Source: Eutreptiella sp. 'Long Island Sound 2002' (Eukaryota > Euglenozoa > Euglenophyceae > Eutreptiales > Eutreptiaceae). From it: a stretch of DNA of 64,000 nucleotides. The stretch covers positions 108,336,578-108,400,577 of the forward strand of contig OZ038382.1 in the NCBI GenBank assembly GCA_964036045.1, written 5' to 3'. The translations under genes were made by a program, and so were the position numbers. Of the stretch, positions 46,736 to 57,264 are shown in pieces. Each line of letters starts with the position of its first letter. Positions within the stretch are counted from its first letter, which is position 1. A model generated the notes under the pieces. The model made no database searches. It saw only the letters and a list, made by a program, of their open reading frames with translations, and was not told the origin of the DNA.

Positions 46736-47054
46736 AGCGCTAAAAGCAAGCAGAACACAAAGTGTTGCACGGATCGTCGCGCCAAACGTTGCACCAATCG
46801 TCGCACCGAACGTCGCACTGATTTAGTGGCAGTAATTGTCAAATATTTAAGTTGTACCCGAAATCGTTCGGCAACCTTAAGCTATTGCAACAAAAATGAA
46901 CATTCCACACATCTCGATGCAAAAGGCATAAGAAATCGTAAATTCAGGGTTGGATCAGGGCAACAATTGTATCATCGCTGGCGCCTGCGCATTTGTGGGA
47001 CCGTTTTGGTCGGTGCGGGTTTTGGCCGGCAAAAGCCCTGTAAATTCATAGGTG
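46736..47054. other. Right end of X, no gene
   Basis: The start of this stretch contains further 12-base repeats (46770-46822). The rest is A/T-richer sequence leading to the right terminal inverted repeat (CCCTGTAAATTCATAGGTG). No reading frame of note. Confidence 0.55.
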
Positions 47055-47934
47055 GTAGGGGTGCTCGTGCTTGCCTGTTCTGCCTGGTTCGTACATGCTG
47101 TAACAGATGGCGATTCTTGCAGGGTCGGGGCGGGGCCAGGTGGGCGTTGTGGTGAATAGCCACTGGGGCTTGTGGTCTGGGTTCCATGCCACCGTGACGT
47201 TCCCATCGGTGCGGTGGAACTATGGGGCCACCCATGCGTAGGCCTGTAGCGGCAGGTGGGCTCTAGGGTGGATGTGGTGGCGTGCTATGAGGTGCAATAC
47301 GGGCCATGGTGTGGTGGGTGCATCAGGGTCACAGGCCCCACATGTGCGTGGCATGCTCTGGGAGTCCTGGGGAACCTTCTGTAGGTCTTGGGCGGTCATG
47401 TGGTGTTTTGGTATGCGCCATTTTGCCTCGTGGTTGATGAAGGTGGTCTCTGTGGGTTTCGCGTAGTGTGGGGCCAGTAGTAGGGTTAGCGGTGGGATCG
47501 GGCCCGTCACCGGGGGGACGGGTTCGTGTTTCGAGGCGGTGGTTGTGTAGGGCGGTGTCGCTGGGACGGGACAGGGGTGTTGTTTTTGGAAGTCCCGGTA
47601 GGCTGCCTTCATGTCCTGAAATCCAGGCAGAGTGTGTCCGCCGCTCGTGCCGTCTGTGTGAGGTACTGGCAGAAGAGGCGGTATTGACGCCATTCAGGAA
47701 GTTGTAGGAAGGGGCTGTGGTGTGCCCCGCTGCAGTGAAGGACCCGCAATATGGGAGAGGGTGACATATACTACTGTGATGGGGGCCCCGACGAGGTCTA
47801 TGGTGTAGACGGTGCCTTTGGGGTGATGGTGGAGGTCCCCGCAGAGGACCGCCAGGGGTCCTTCCTCCGGACATGTGTGGTTGGTGAGTATGGCGTGGTG
47901 CGAGGAAGGGAGTAGAAGCTGCAGGTGGTTCCAC
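47055..47934 (-). pseudogene. C-terminal Cys/His region of N (right fragment)
   Basis: The frame 47220-47693 contains DMKAAYRDFQKQHPCPVPA, LLLAPHYAKPTETTFINHEA and CGACDPDAPTTPWP, with LIARHH downstream. It aligns with 4456-4830 in N1. The segment links reverse transcriptase to RNase H and resembles a zinc-binding spacer. It is separated from the reverse transcriptase frame by stops around 47940-47995. Confidence 0.55.
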
Positions 47935-47997
47935 AGGCTCGTCTTGATGCTGTCGGAGTATCCAGCGCGGGCATGTGTTTCGGGCCTGTTCTGCGGC

Positions 47998-49592
47998 TTA
48001 GAGGCGGATCGTGGCGACTTCGCGAACGTCCGGTGAGTGGTTGTGGGTCATGCGATGAAGGAGGAGGGCGGTGTGCCTGGTGTAGGCCGCTTTCACCTCG
48101 TCCCCTATGGCGTCCCCATAGTGGGGCCATGCCGCACGGATGGCGCCAGTGGGTTTGGGGGTGAGCCAGCCCCCGTGTGCTGCCCATGCCTTGGTTGCGG
48201 CGCGTGTGGCTGGCTGGAGGACGGTGGTGGGGTGTGTCAGGTCGAGTGCCTGGAAGCCTCTGGAGGCGTTGAAGACCCTCGTGAGGTAGTACACCAGGCT
48301 ATGGTGGGATAGGGAGAGGGCCTTGGTGGCCGAGGACTGGTATCTGGCGAGATGGGCCAGGTGAGACTGCAACTTAGGAGGGAGGGTGGTATCCTGAGGG
48401 TTGACTGTCAGGGTCACTCCCAGGTGGGCGGTGGTTTCCACGACTTGCATGGGGGGCCCTTGTGGCCCCAGGGTGGGCGCTGTGGCAGACCCCTTGATCA
48501 TGGCCACCGACCTTGTGGGCTGGACAACGAGGTTGTTGCAGGAGAGAGAGGAGATGCTCACGTCCAGTAGGTCGTTCGCTTGTCCAGTGGCTGTCGGTCC
48601 GGCGTCTTGGGTGTGGGGGTTTTGTGGGTTGTGTGCGACCGTGAGGTTGGTGTTGTTTGCGAAGCCCACTCGGGGAAAGCAGAGGGGGTAGGGTACGTAG
48701 GCTGGGTAATCCCGTTCGATTGTGAGGGCCAGGAAGAGTGTCACGAAGAGGTACAGGAAGGGGCCTTCCGCTCCTCCTTGGGGGACCCCGCTGCCTGGCT
48801 CCAGGAAGGGGGTGAGGCCCGCCCCAGTGCCGACTGTGTATTTGCGGGTGCGGATGTAGTTGGAGGCGAAGTTGTAGTAAAGGAGGCCCATGTGTTTCCA
48901 TACTGCTTCAAGAAGGAGCCAGTGGGTGTTTGGGAAGGCTCCTTTGACGTCGAGGGAGGCGTTGATGAGGTCCACCAGGTCCATGTTAGCGATGGTGTCC
49001 TGGAGGAAGATGGCTTCCTGTGGGGACCGGCCCGGGATGGCCCCCCAGAGGCTGGCGGGTATGTGGGGGTCCAGGTGGGGGCGGATGCGGCGCAGGAGGA
49101 TGGTCCAGACAATCCTGACCTCCGTGACTCCACAGACTCTGGGACGCCAGTTGTCCGGGTTGACCCAGTCCCCTTTTTTGTAGAGGCAGCGGACAACGTT
49201 TGCCCAGTCTGGTGGCAGGGGGGTCTGCCCCGTGACAATGTCCCAGAGCCGGTGGGCGAGGATGCAGAGGAGGTGGGCGGGGGGTGGTAGTATGCCTCCG
49301 CAGAGAGGCTGTGGTAGCCCGGGGTTTTGTGTTGCCGGAGACTGTGGATGGCCTTCTGGACTTCGTGGATGGTGAAGGAGAGGTTTTCTAGTTGCCTCTC
49401 GTGGCTGTGGTTGAAGACCTGCGGGAGGCGGTCGACTTTGTTTTGGGTGTCCGTGTCCAGTGTGTCCTGGGTCGGTGGGTGTTGATGGAGGAAGCTGTCT
49501 TTGCTGGCTTGGAGCACGGTGGCTGGGTCGTTGGTGAGGGAGCCTTTCTCCTGCCCGACCGTGATGATGGTGCGGTAGCTCCTGTTGGTCAT
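47998..49592 (-). pseudogene. Reverse transcriptase of non-LTR element N
   Basis: An upstream frame (48741-49592) opens with the N-terminal reverse transcriptase motif (QKAIHSLRQHKTPGYHSLSA). After a frameshift near 49300, another frame shows LPPDWANVVRCLYKKGDW. The main frame (47998-48984) then has LINASLDVKGAFPNTHW (motif A), PGSGVPQGGAEGPFLYLF (motif B) and GFANNTNLTV at the place of the FADD motif. Both catalytic Asp residues of motif C read Asn (codons at 48652-48657), so this copy is catalytically dead. The thumb (HLGVTLTVNP) and a helical tail follow. The order endonuclease, reverse transcriptase, RNase H is that of LINE-type elements. Confidence 0.82.
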
Positions 49593-49629
49593 GGCGTTGT
49601 TGAGGTGGCAGATGGCCTTGTAGAGGAGT

Positions 49630-49860
49630 TCATGTTGCTCGTTCGTGCTCTTGGGTGAAGCGCTGTTGCCTGTGGATGTGCCACTGTTGCAGGTCCGCCC
49701 TGATTTTGGCTATCTGTTTCCTGCAGTGATGTATGTGGCGGCGGGTTTGCGGGGTGTCGATGTGGAGGAGGGTTGCCAGTTGTTGCTTCGCATGCCAGAG
49801 GTCATAGAGCATGTCGCTGAGGGCTGTGGGTGGCTGGCTGTTGTCAGCGTGGAGGTGTTG
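49630..49860 (-). pseudogene. Linker between endonuclease and reverse transcriptase of N
   Basis: A short frame reads YDLWHAKQQLATLLHIDTPQ and HIHHCRKQIAKIRADLQQWH, a helical basic segment. This is the usual spacer between the two enzyme domains of LINE polyproteins. A stop follows. Confidence 0.5.
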
Positions 49861-50894
49861 CTAGAAACCGCAGGCGACAGCGGCTGTGCACATGGCTGTG
49901 AGTACGTCAGTGGGTTCTGGTTGGCTGCGCCGGGGGCGGTCTATGGCCCTGTGATAATGGGACCAGGCTTGTTTGTCGTGCAGGGCGGGCATTTTCAGGG
50001 GGGGTGGTAAGCCTTGGTCCGCGTCCTCTGGGGGGCTTGGTAGAAGGTTGGGGATGGTGAGGCGGATATGCAGGGGCCCATGGCCCGTGGGTCGCAGCGG
50101 GAGGGGGCCGTATCCGGCCTCCGCCCAGATGATGGTGGTGGGGTCGCCATTGCATATGTCGATGCGGGAGGGGGCGGCCTCCGTTTGGTTGGGGAAGTGG
50201 GATGGTTGGTCTTCAAGGTTAGCCGTCAGGTCCACGAGCCCCAGCATTCCCATGGTGTCGCGGACCGCATGGTCCTGTAGTGTGACCTGCCCTTTCTGGT
50301 CAGCCAGGGTCGGGGCGGCGTTCGTGTCGCCGACGATGATGGTGGAAGCGAGCATGGCCACCTGGCGGTATGCTTCGGCCAGGGCTTGGAGGAAGGGTTC
50401 CGTGGCGCCGCCGAAGGGGACGTGGGCGTTGATTACGGTGAGTTGCCATACGTCCTCGACGACCTCGTACAAGCTTAGTCTCCCTTGGATGCTGAGGTGG
50501 TGGGCGGGGTGGACGTGGATGCCCGCTCGCGCATTTCAGGGGGTCCCCTTGTGCCAGTAGCATTTGTACGCTTTCTGGTCAAGGGTTATATGGGGGTGGG
50601 TTCTGGAGGGTCATCGCGTTGTAGGCCCTGTTCCTGGAAGGTGAGCAGGTGGGGGACCGACTCCGTCCCCTGTGCCATCGGGAGCCCCTGGAGGGCGGCT
50701 GTGGCTTGGAGTATGTGATGGCCGGGTGGTTCAGGTCGAGGAGGTGGCCGGTAGCCTTGGTGGGCGCGGGCCGGGGTTGTTGAGGCTTTGGTCCTCGTCC
50801 CTTCCCCCGTCAGGGAGGAGGGTTGCGGCCCGGAGATTTTTTGCTGGGTGGTGGGCGCTCGGGTAGGCTCGGCCGGGGGAGGCCCTGGCTCCAC
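49861..50894 (-). pseudogene. APE-type endonuclease of non-LTR element N
   Basis: The N-terminal strand with the catalytic Glu is recognisable as LTFQEQGLQRDD in the frame 50586-50894. The rest lies in another frame (49861-50472, extended upstream to about 50560), with LTVINAHVPFGGA, STIIVGDTNAAPT (the GDxN motif), SRIDICNGD and GHGPLHIRL, where SDH is usual. A frameshift and a TGA near 50535 break the enzyme. The endonuclease would nick target DNA to prime reverse transcription. Confidence 0.75.
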
Positions 50895-51325
50895 TCAGGA
50901 AGGAGTTCCCTGGTGTACTTGATGCCTCTGTGGGCCTTGCTGTCGGGGGTGAGGAGCCGGAAGGGGTGGGCGCTGTTGAGCTCTAAGATGTTGCCCAGTG
51001 GCTTCTATGGGGCGCTGTTGCCTTGGTCTAGCTACTTCTGGCGGTGCCAGGTCACCCGGATTTGCACCCCCCCGTTGGGGCCCAGTTCCTGGAGGCGGTA
51101 CTGGATTATGCCCTCACACCAGATCCAGTTGCCCATGTGGTCGTTGCGGAGACGCTGTTGGACTTTCGTGCCTTTTTTGAACTTTGGGTACGCTTCGGGC
51201 TGGGGCGGTGCTTGTGGCGGGAGGGATGATGATGAGGATGCTTGGTCCGGGGGGGGGGCGGACGCTGAGTTAGTCGGAAGGGTCGGGGGGGGTGCGGGGG
51301 GTTGGGAGGTTGTTGCCCCGCTGTC

Positions 51326-51911
51326 CTATGTTGCTATTTGGGGGCTCGGGGCGTGTGCACCCCTTTTCTGCCGCGCTCGCTTTGGCGGGACTGGAGCTGG
51401 TGGGGCTGGGGGGGCATGGGATTGGAAGAAGGGGTATCTGGCCTGCTGGCGAGTGTCCCGTAGCGGGGGCTCCGCCGCCGTTTGCATGGTCACTTCCGCG
51501 CGGTTGCGCGTGAGGTTGGCGAGCTTGCGTACGGTCTCTGGGGGGTCTGTGGCCCACGGCAGTGCGGCGGGGCTGTCGCCAAAAGGGTGGTGGAGGTGGT
51601 AGTTCCTCATAGGTTTTACCTGCATGACCTAGGCCTCCGTGAGTTCCGGTGTGTCTGGACCGCTGGGGGATTCTTGAGCCCAGTAGAGTGCCGTGTGTAG
51701 GGGTTTCCGCGGCGCGCCTCCGCGGCCTATGAGGGTCGTGGCTTGGAGGAGTCGCTGCAGGCCTCTTGGGGGGTCTTCCGGGTCTAATTCTGGGGTGTAG
51801 CCCTGGGCCGCCATGAGGACTCGTTGTGTCCAGTGGAGGTCCTACCTTTGGGCGCCCGCTTTGAGGATGTGGACGGCGGGATGTTGGGGGGGCGTGTCCA
51901 GGGTGTCCCAC
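51326..51911 (-). pseudogene. N-terminal reading frame of N upstream of endonuclease
   Basis: Two same-frame pieces are separated by a TAG. They read GLQRLLQATTLIGRGGAPRK and LYWAQESPSGPDTPELTEA, then QVKPMRNYHLHHPFGDSP and ETVRKLANLTRNRAEVTM, ending in a Pro/Arg-rich tail (VPPKRARQKRGAHAP). The helical stretch and basic tail suggest an ORF1 or polyprotein N-terminus that binds RNA. No family is recognised. Confidence 0.4.
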
Positions 51912-52029
51912 GATGCGATGCCTAGTTATATCCCCAAGGGGTGGAGGTTTGGAGTGGCCCTGCGGCGTAGGAGTTGATTGATGTGGAAGGGGATGACGGG
52001 CTCTTTGGGGCCTTGCGGTGGTGGGGGCA

Positions 52030-52929
52030 TCACTGGGATGGCAGTGGGGTCCCAGTGGTGTTCGCCGGCGGTGAGGGTGTATAGGGCGGCGGTGATGATG
52101 TGTTGGGCTTGTCCCTCCAGGATGATCTGGCGCTCATTGCCGAAGTCCTTTGGTAGGTGGGCTGCCGGGTGGACGGTGATTTGGGCAAGAGCGCGTTGGT
52201 GGTGTCCCCTGGGATGTGTTGGTGTTGGTGTTTTGGTGGGGACGGTCCAAGGGCGAGGGACTCTACCCCGTGCAGTGGGATGTCATGTTCCCTGGACCTG
52301 TTTGGCAGAATGTATATGCCTGGGTACCCTGGCACCGTGCCCAGGTACATGTTGCCAGTGATGGTGGGGGCCGGGAGCCGCTGGCGCAGGGGCGAAGTGC
52401 ACCGGGTGGAGCAGGGCGGGTCGTGGTGTTCACATCGGAATTGGTTGATGCCGTATGGGGTAATGTCTACGGCGAAGGGTCCAACGGCGTGCTGTAGTTT
52501 ATGGGGTCGGATGTTGTTGAGGCGCGCCGGCGACTGTGTGTTGGAGCGTCCTTCGCTGATCCACACGGCGTCTGCCCTGGATGCTGCCGGGTTCAGGCAG
52601 TCTGTGATGATGCCGGTCATCGTGCTGTTGTTGGGGGCATGCGATACCCTCGTGGAGGGGGCGCTGAGGCGGGGGATGGTGTGGTCATTCTGGAGGGTGC
52701 GGGCCTTGCGTCTTGCGTCGCGTTGGTGCTGGGCCTCTTGGGCGGGAGTGTGTGTGCCTGTGTGTTTAGGGTTCTTGTTGGGGCGGTCTGCCGTGTGTAA
52801 GGGGGTGCGCCAGGACCGGGTGTGATGGAGGGTTGGATGTGGGAGGTCCCCCCGTGGTGCCCACGTGTACTGGGTGGTCGCGGCGGTCATCTCGGGTGTA
52901 TCGCTTGTTGTGTCGGCGATGGGCGACAA
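52030..52929 (-). CDS. Possible ORF1-type protein of N
   Basis: A frame of 299 codons has a central part that looks like a folded protein (HAVGPFAVDITPYGINQFRC, GNMYLGTVPGYPGIYILPNR, HDIPLHGVESLALGPSP). It is flanked by low-complexity Pro/Thr/Ser segments. Two Cys and several His (RCEHHDPPCSTRC) form a possible metal site. It lies upstream of the endonuclease on the same strand, where ORF1 of a LINE would be. Function and family are unknown, and GC bias alone could keep part of it open. Confidence 0.35.
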   Translation of the reverse strand: MSPIADTTSDTPEMTAATTQYTWAPRGDLPHPTLHHTRSWRTPLHTADRPNKNPKHTGTHTPAQEAQHQRDARRKARTLQNDHTIPRLSAPSTRVSHAPNNSTMTGIITDCLNPAASRADAVWISEGRSNTQSPARLNNIRPHKLQHAVGPFAVDITPYGINQFRCEHHDPPCSTRCTSPLRQRLPAPTITGNMYLGTVPGYPGIYILPNRSREHDIPLHGVESLALGPSPPKHQHQHIPGDTTNALLPKSPSTRQPTYQRTSAMSARSSWRDKPNTSSPPPYTPSPPANTTGTPLPSQ

Positions 52930-53670
52930 GGACGTTAGGGGCCGTCAGCTCATACACTTGTGTAGTGTGGGGGAGGTGGCGTGTTACGGTGATCTTGGCG
53001 GCGTCGTTTTTGCGGTTGGTGGTGTGGGGGATGATTATTTTGGGCCGCCCATTTGTCGTGCGTGGTGTGTTCTGCCGTGTCTAGTTTGAGTGGGGCATGG
53101 AGCGGTTTCGGCGCTGGGGGTCTTTCTTCGGCTTTTGCGTGCGGTGCCACTTTGGTCTCGACCAGGTATTTGGGGCGCCAGGGTTTCGGGGCCCCTACCT
53201 GGCTGGCTGCCGCTGCCGCAGCCTTGAGGAGGGCGGTGGTATTCGTGTCTAGGGGGGGAGGGGGGCTGGTTGGGGGGTGAGGGCTCATTGGTCTTAATAT
53301 GCCCACCAAATGGTGTAGCCTCGTTGGGTGTTGCGGTGTGGGGTTTGGTTCTGGGCTTGCTGGATGGATAGTGCGGTCCTGGTGTCCCCTGCTGCTTGTG
53401 GGCTCATGGGTGTCGCGTATGCCCATAACCCCGGGTTGTGTATGCCGTGTGGTGCTTGGGCTACTCCTCGCACCGGGTGGGGGGTGGGGTGGGTACGCTT
53501 GAGTCCTAGGTGTTCCCGGAGGAGGTCCCCACGGATCTCCTCCCAGCTTTGTTTCCAGGTATGTGTGTGGTCGTTGGGGGCGGGGTAGGTGATGACGATG
53601 ACTTGCCATGGGTGCCGATGATGTCTGTGGGGGTATGTGGATGGCGTGGGCGGGGGCTGCTGTTATGGGG

Positions 53671-54151
53671 TGTAACCGCTGCATAGTGGTTGATCTTTGT
53701 TGTAACTGCGAAGCCTGTAGCCTTGATGCCCCAGGGGTCGTAACGCCCGACACTGCCCCTGATATCTCCGAACCCACATAACCCTCTTCAGACCCATATC
53801 CAGCCTCTGGGAGCGACATATGCGAAGCACTTGTAAGTCCAGTGAACTCCATGGTGGAATATGAATAGTCAGAAAACCCGGTCTACAAAAATGGAGCAGA
53901 CATAGAATCTCAATGCGCATTCATCGCACATAATGACACAACGTGAAATCATTCGAAATAATTTAAATAAATCCGATTGGGAAATCACGAAAGACAAATG
54001 CGACTCGACGCGGGCTCACAGGCGACATCTGGCGGCGAACGGAAAACATGAAAACAAGCGGACAATTTACTGCACTAATGTACATCTGAGAATCATTGGA
54101 ATTCTGATCACATTGATGTATAATCTGAGTGCTGTCACTGCTGCCGTTACA
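53671..54151 (-). repeat. 3' LTR of element D
   Basis: Read on the minus strand it starts TGTAACGGCAGCAG right after a purine tract and ends GCAGCGGTTACA, giving TGTAAC...GTTACA terminal inverted repeats. Its left edge is where N-type GC-rich sequence resumes. The partner LTR is outside the window, so the boundaries rest on the ends, the purine tract and the composition change. Confidence 0.75.
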
Positions 54152-54161
54152 CTCCCCCTCT
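54152..54161 (-). other. Polypurine tract of element D
   Basis: The minus strand reads AGAGGGGGAG immediately before the LTR start TGTAACGG. Confidence 0.75.
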
Positions 54162-55485
54162 GAAAACATACGCCAGTATGTCAGGCTGGGTCAGGTGAAG
54201 TGAAAGAAACGGCTACAGTGACCAAAAACCGACTAATCTAAGGCAAAATGTATGAAAATGAGCTGAATTGAGCAAAATTGTGCTGAGATCTGTGCTTCGC
54301 GATGGCCATCGACTTGAATGAAACGCATAGGTACCTCAGGGCACACAGAAAAAGCTTCGTTCAAGCTCAAAAATTCGAAAATTGAAAGTCTGACTGAAGA
54401 ATGTACATGATGATTCATGATCCATGATTCATGATGAAATCAGGATCTGACATCCCACTGCAAGAAAACAGAAAACGAGCGTCGCCATGTCGTCGAGCGG
54501 CAAAAAAATAGGGTATCCCTTCATGGAGTCCAAGATATGTGAAACTGGTTGGTGTCATTTGCAGTCATGAGACCAGATGCCAGATTATGGTACAAAATGT
54601 GCTAGAAGTGAGACCAAAATCAGCGAATCGCACACGGATTGAGAGTGGCGAAGTCTGCCGTAGGCCAATAGAGATCCTATTCCTTGTCGATAGACTCTGT
54701 GTGTTGTGGTGAACAGAAATCCAGTTCTCATTCATAGCCAATCCAGGTCAAATCCTCATGATGATGATGATCACCATGATGGAAATCCAATCATTTCAAG
54801 TAATGATAGCCAAGAAAACCCAGTGAGTGATCACCACACTGTCAGTATTGTTCCCAGTGCTTCATGTTTAATCCAGTATGAGCCAGAATGGGTAATTGAC
54901 TCGTTATAGTCCCAGAATGTATAAGCATCCAATGCTTGGTACTGGGAATTTGCCAAAATTGAGCTGATTCTGAGGGGGATTCCAACACAATCCACAGATG
55001 AACAGCGAGTCGACACAAGTAAGAACACCATCGTTGTCACTTGGTCTATATAAGCCCTTTGACAGTGGTCGATTGAAGAACAAACCAACAGTCTCAATGT
55101 AAGAGCTGATTGAAATGACATTCTGAGCAGATCCGTCAAACACATGAAATGGATCAGATTTAGTCATGTGCCAGAATCTCTGTAATGAGCACGAAGTCGA
55201 ACGAGTCCTTCCCAAGGCAAGTAGAGGGGTCCAGTCGACAGCAAAACACGAGAGTGTTGTCGTGGTTGAGGATAAAGGCCTTTCGGAACTTCGGCTTGGA
55301 ATCATCTACAATGAAGCACATGATTCACATGATGACCATGATGAGAATGATGGATGGAATGACGAGGATGACCCCAGAATGTCCCATCATCTGTTCATCG
55401 AACCACATAGACGATGCGTCAGGACTGTTTTGTCCCCATGCCAAGGGTATATGTAAACCGTAAACCCTTTGGTGAGTTTCGGCGA
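54162..55485 (-). other. 3' untranslated region of element D
   Basis: About 1.3 kb of A/T-richer sequence has only short frames. It includes small runs of GATGATGATG near 54765 and ATGATTCATGATCC near 54410. No gene or RNA is recognised. Confidence 0.6.
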
Positions 55486-57264
55486 TCAGATCTTGTCTGG
55501 AATGGATTCTGCCACGATTGGAGCTTCTTCTTGAGCTTGTAAGTCCTCCTTGGTGACACAATCCTTGATCAGCGAGAGCTCACGGTCAATCTCAGGGTGT
55601 TTCTTCTGGAACTTGATGAAAGTGTCCGTATACCCATGGATAAAACTTGAAGCTGGCTCCCATTTGTCCTCCTCTGGACCGAATCCTTTCCATCTGCACA
55701 GAAAGTACCACTTGTTTCGAGCATTCTTCTTGTAATCAAGGATCTTCTCCAACTCGAAACTGCCTGTGACCATCCTTCTGTCGCTCAGGTACTTCGAAGT
55801 CCAATAGAGAGGCTTGAACCTTCCTTTGGGGCAGGGTACTTCGGCCTTCAAACGATCTCGATGTACTTCTTGATGCCTGTCTGGCTCAATCTGAATGTTG
55901 AATGTAGTCTCACTTAGTTGACCACTGACTTGGAATGGGCCATCCCACAAAGGTAACAATTTGTTGTCGTCCTTCAGGGTCTCGTCTGACTTACGAGGCC
56001 AAACTTGCTGGCCTTTCTCGAAGGGTTTTCCTTGCGTTCTTGACTTATTTTTGAAATTCAACCAATCTGCTTGATTCTCCACTTTGGCTTGGATCCACTT
56101 AGACTCTAAGTCCTTGATCCTCTCAAACCATTGTGAGGCGTCGTAGCACTGCCTTGGATGATACATCACTGGTCCTGGACCCATCTTTTCTCGACCAAAA
56201 ACAAGCTCATTCGGACTTAATCCAGTGTAATTCTTGGTGCGCTGGTATCTTCTCAAGACACAGTAAATTGTCTCCAACCAATTGTAGTCCTTTTCAGTCG
56301 CCAGGAATGTTCTCAGAATGTTGATAAGAATCCTTCCAGCGCGTTCAGCAGGGAGAGCTCGATGGTCGTAGACTCGGGCACGAAGATGATGAACTCCCAA
56401 TAGAGCACACATGTTCTCCCACCAAGTCCCAATGAACTCCTTCCCACTGTCCGTCAGAATTTCACTGAGCACATCCCAATTACTCATCCACTGACTTGCA
56501 GTCCACTTGGCAGCCATTTCAGAGGTGAGATGCTTCGTGTTGCAAAGGAGGACCTGGATGTAGCCACTGTGGCGGTCTTGAATTAACAAAACTTCATCGA
56601 TAGGCTTCCTCGTGTAGAGACATTCCTCTTGGATTTGTCCCAACTCGAAGACATCCGCCGTCACCTTGTCGAACAACCTCTCAGGAATTGGTAATCCCTT
56701 CAGTAGTCCTTCTGCCTTTTGATTCTTGGGGATGGTCGCCTGACATTGCTTGCATCCTTTGGCAACTCGTTCACAGGCACTCTTGAGGTCCCGTGTGTAC
56801 ACTCTGTGTCGTAGCTCCTGCTCCAGAACACGAGAATGTGTGTGGGCTGTCTCATTCCGATGCCAATGTTTGACATATTGGTCAATCAGACAATCAGGAA
56901 CACAAGTCCGTCCCTGCCAAAATAACTTGTCGCCTTGGATTTTGAAATCAGACGTCTCCTCAGAGTCGTAAGGCTTGTCCCCTTTCAACTTGTGGTATAC
57001 AGACCCAAAGAACCTGTCCTCCTTGTACATCTTCGTCCAATCCACATAGAGGAAGGAAGTTTCCTTGTCCTTTTGTTGTGGAGGGAGCGTGGATTTCGCT
57101 TTGGATCTCGTCGTAGGAAACACATTCAGGAGTGGCAGCGACATCTCAGAGTCAGAGTCAACTCCTGCAGTCTGATCTGCCTTGGTAATCTCCTTGCATC
57201 TGACCAAATCCACCTTCATCCGATTTTTAATCGAACATTGGAGACAATGTTTCTTGATCAGTGC
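55486..57264 (-). pseudogene. Integrase and chromodomain of element D
   Basis: The frame of about 590 codons is clean. The zinc domain has YVKHWHRNETAHTHSRVL and GCKQCQAT. The catalytic core has TADVFELGQIQEE, EILTDSGKEFIGTWWENM and RALPAERAGRILINIL, giving D, D and E. The GPY/F-like module follows (PLWDGPFQVSGQLSETTFNI). A chromodomain with FELEKILDYKKNARNKWYFL and CRWKGFGPEEDKWEPASSFI has its aromatic cage residues in place. It would integrate the cDNA, with targeting through the chromodomain. A TAA at 57265-57267 separates it from RNase H in the same frame. Confidence 0.93.

Larger units (their letters stand above)
45232..47054. mobile_element. Element X with CACCT...AGGTG ends, 1.8 kb
   Basis: After removal of the outer LTR element this sequence begins CACCTTCGATCTTATGGG, with its first three bases also at 12743-12745. 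It ends, read inward from the right, CACCTATGAATTTACAGGG. The two ends are imperfect inverted repeats of about 19 bases. The flanks GCAGATAG and GTAGGGGTGC join into the sequence seen uninterrupted in N1 (4266-4282), so this is an insertion into N. Only one base (G) is shared by the two flanks, so there is no ordinary target duplication. It carries one acidic reading frame and many 12-base repeats. It could be a non-autonomous DNA transposon. Confidence 0.7.
47055..53670 (-). mobile_element. Non-LTR retrotransposon N, 5' part (right fragment)
   Basis: The minus-strand GC-rich block encodes, from right to left, N-terminal reading frames, an APE-type endonuclease, reverse transcriptase and the start of the Cys/His C-terminal region. 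It is cut on the left by X and continues at 12742. On the right it is cut by the LTR of element D at 53671, so the true 5' end is not in the window. Several frameshifts, stops and a mutated catalytic site mark it as inactive. Confidence 0.8.
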
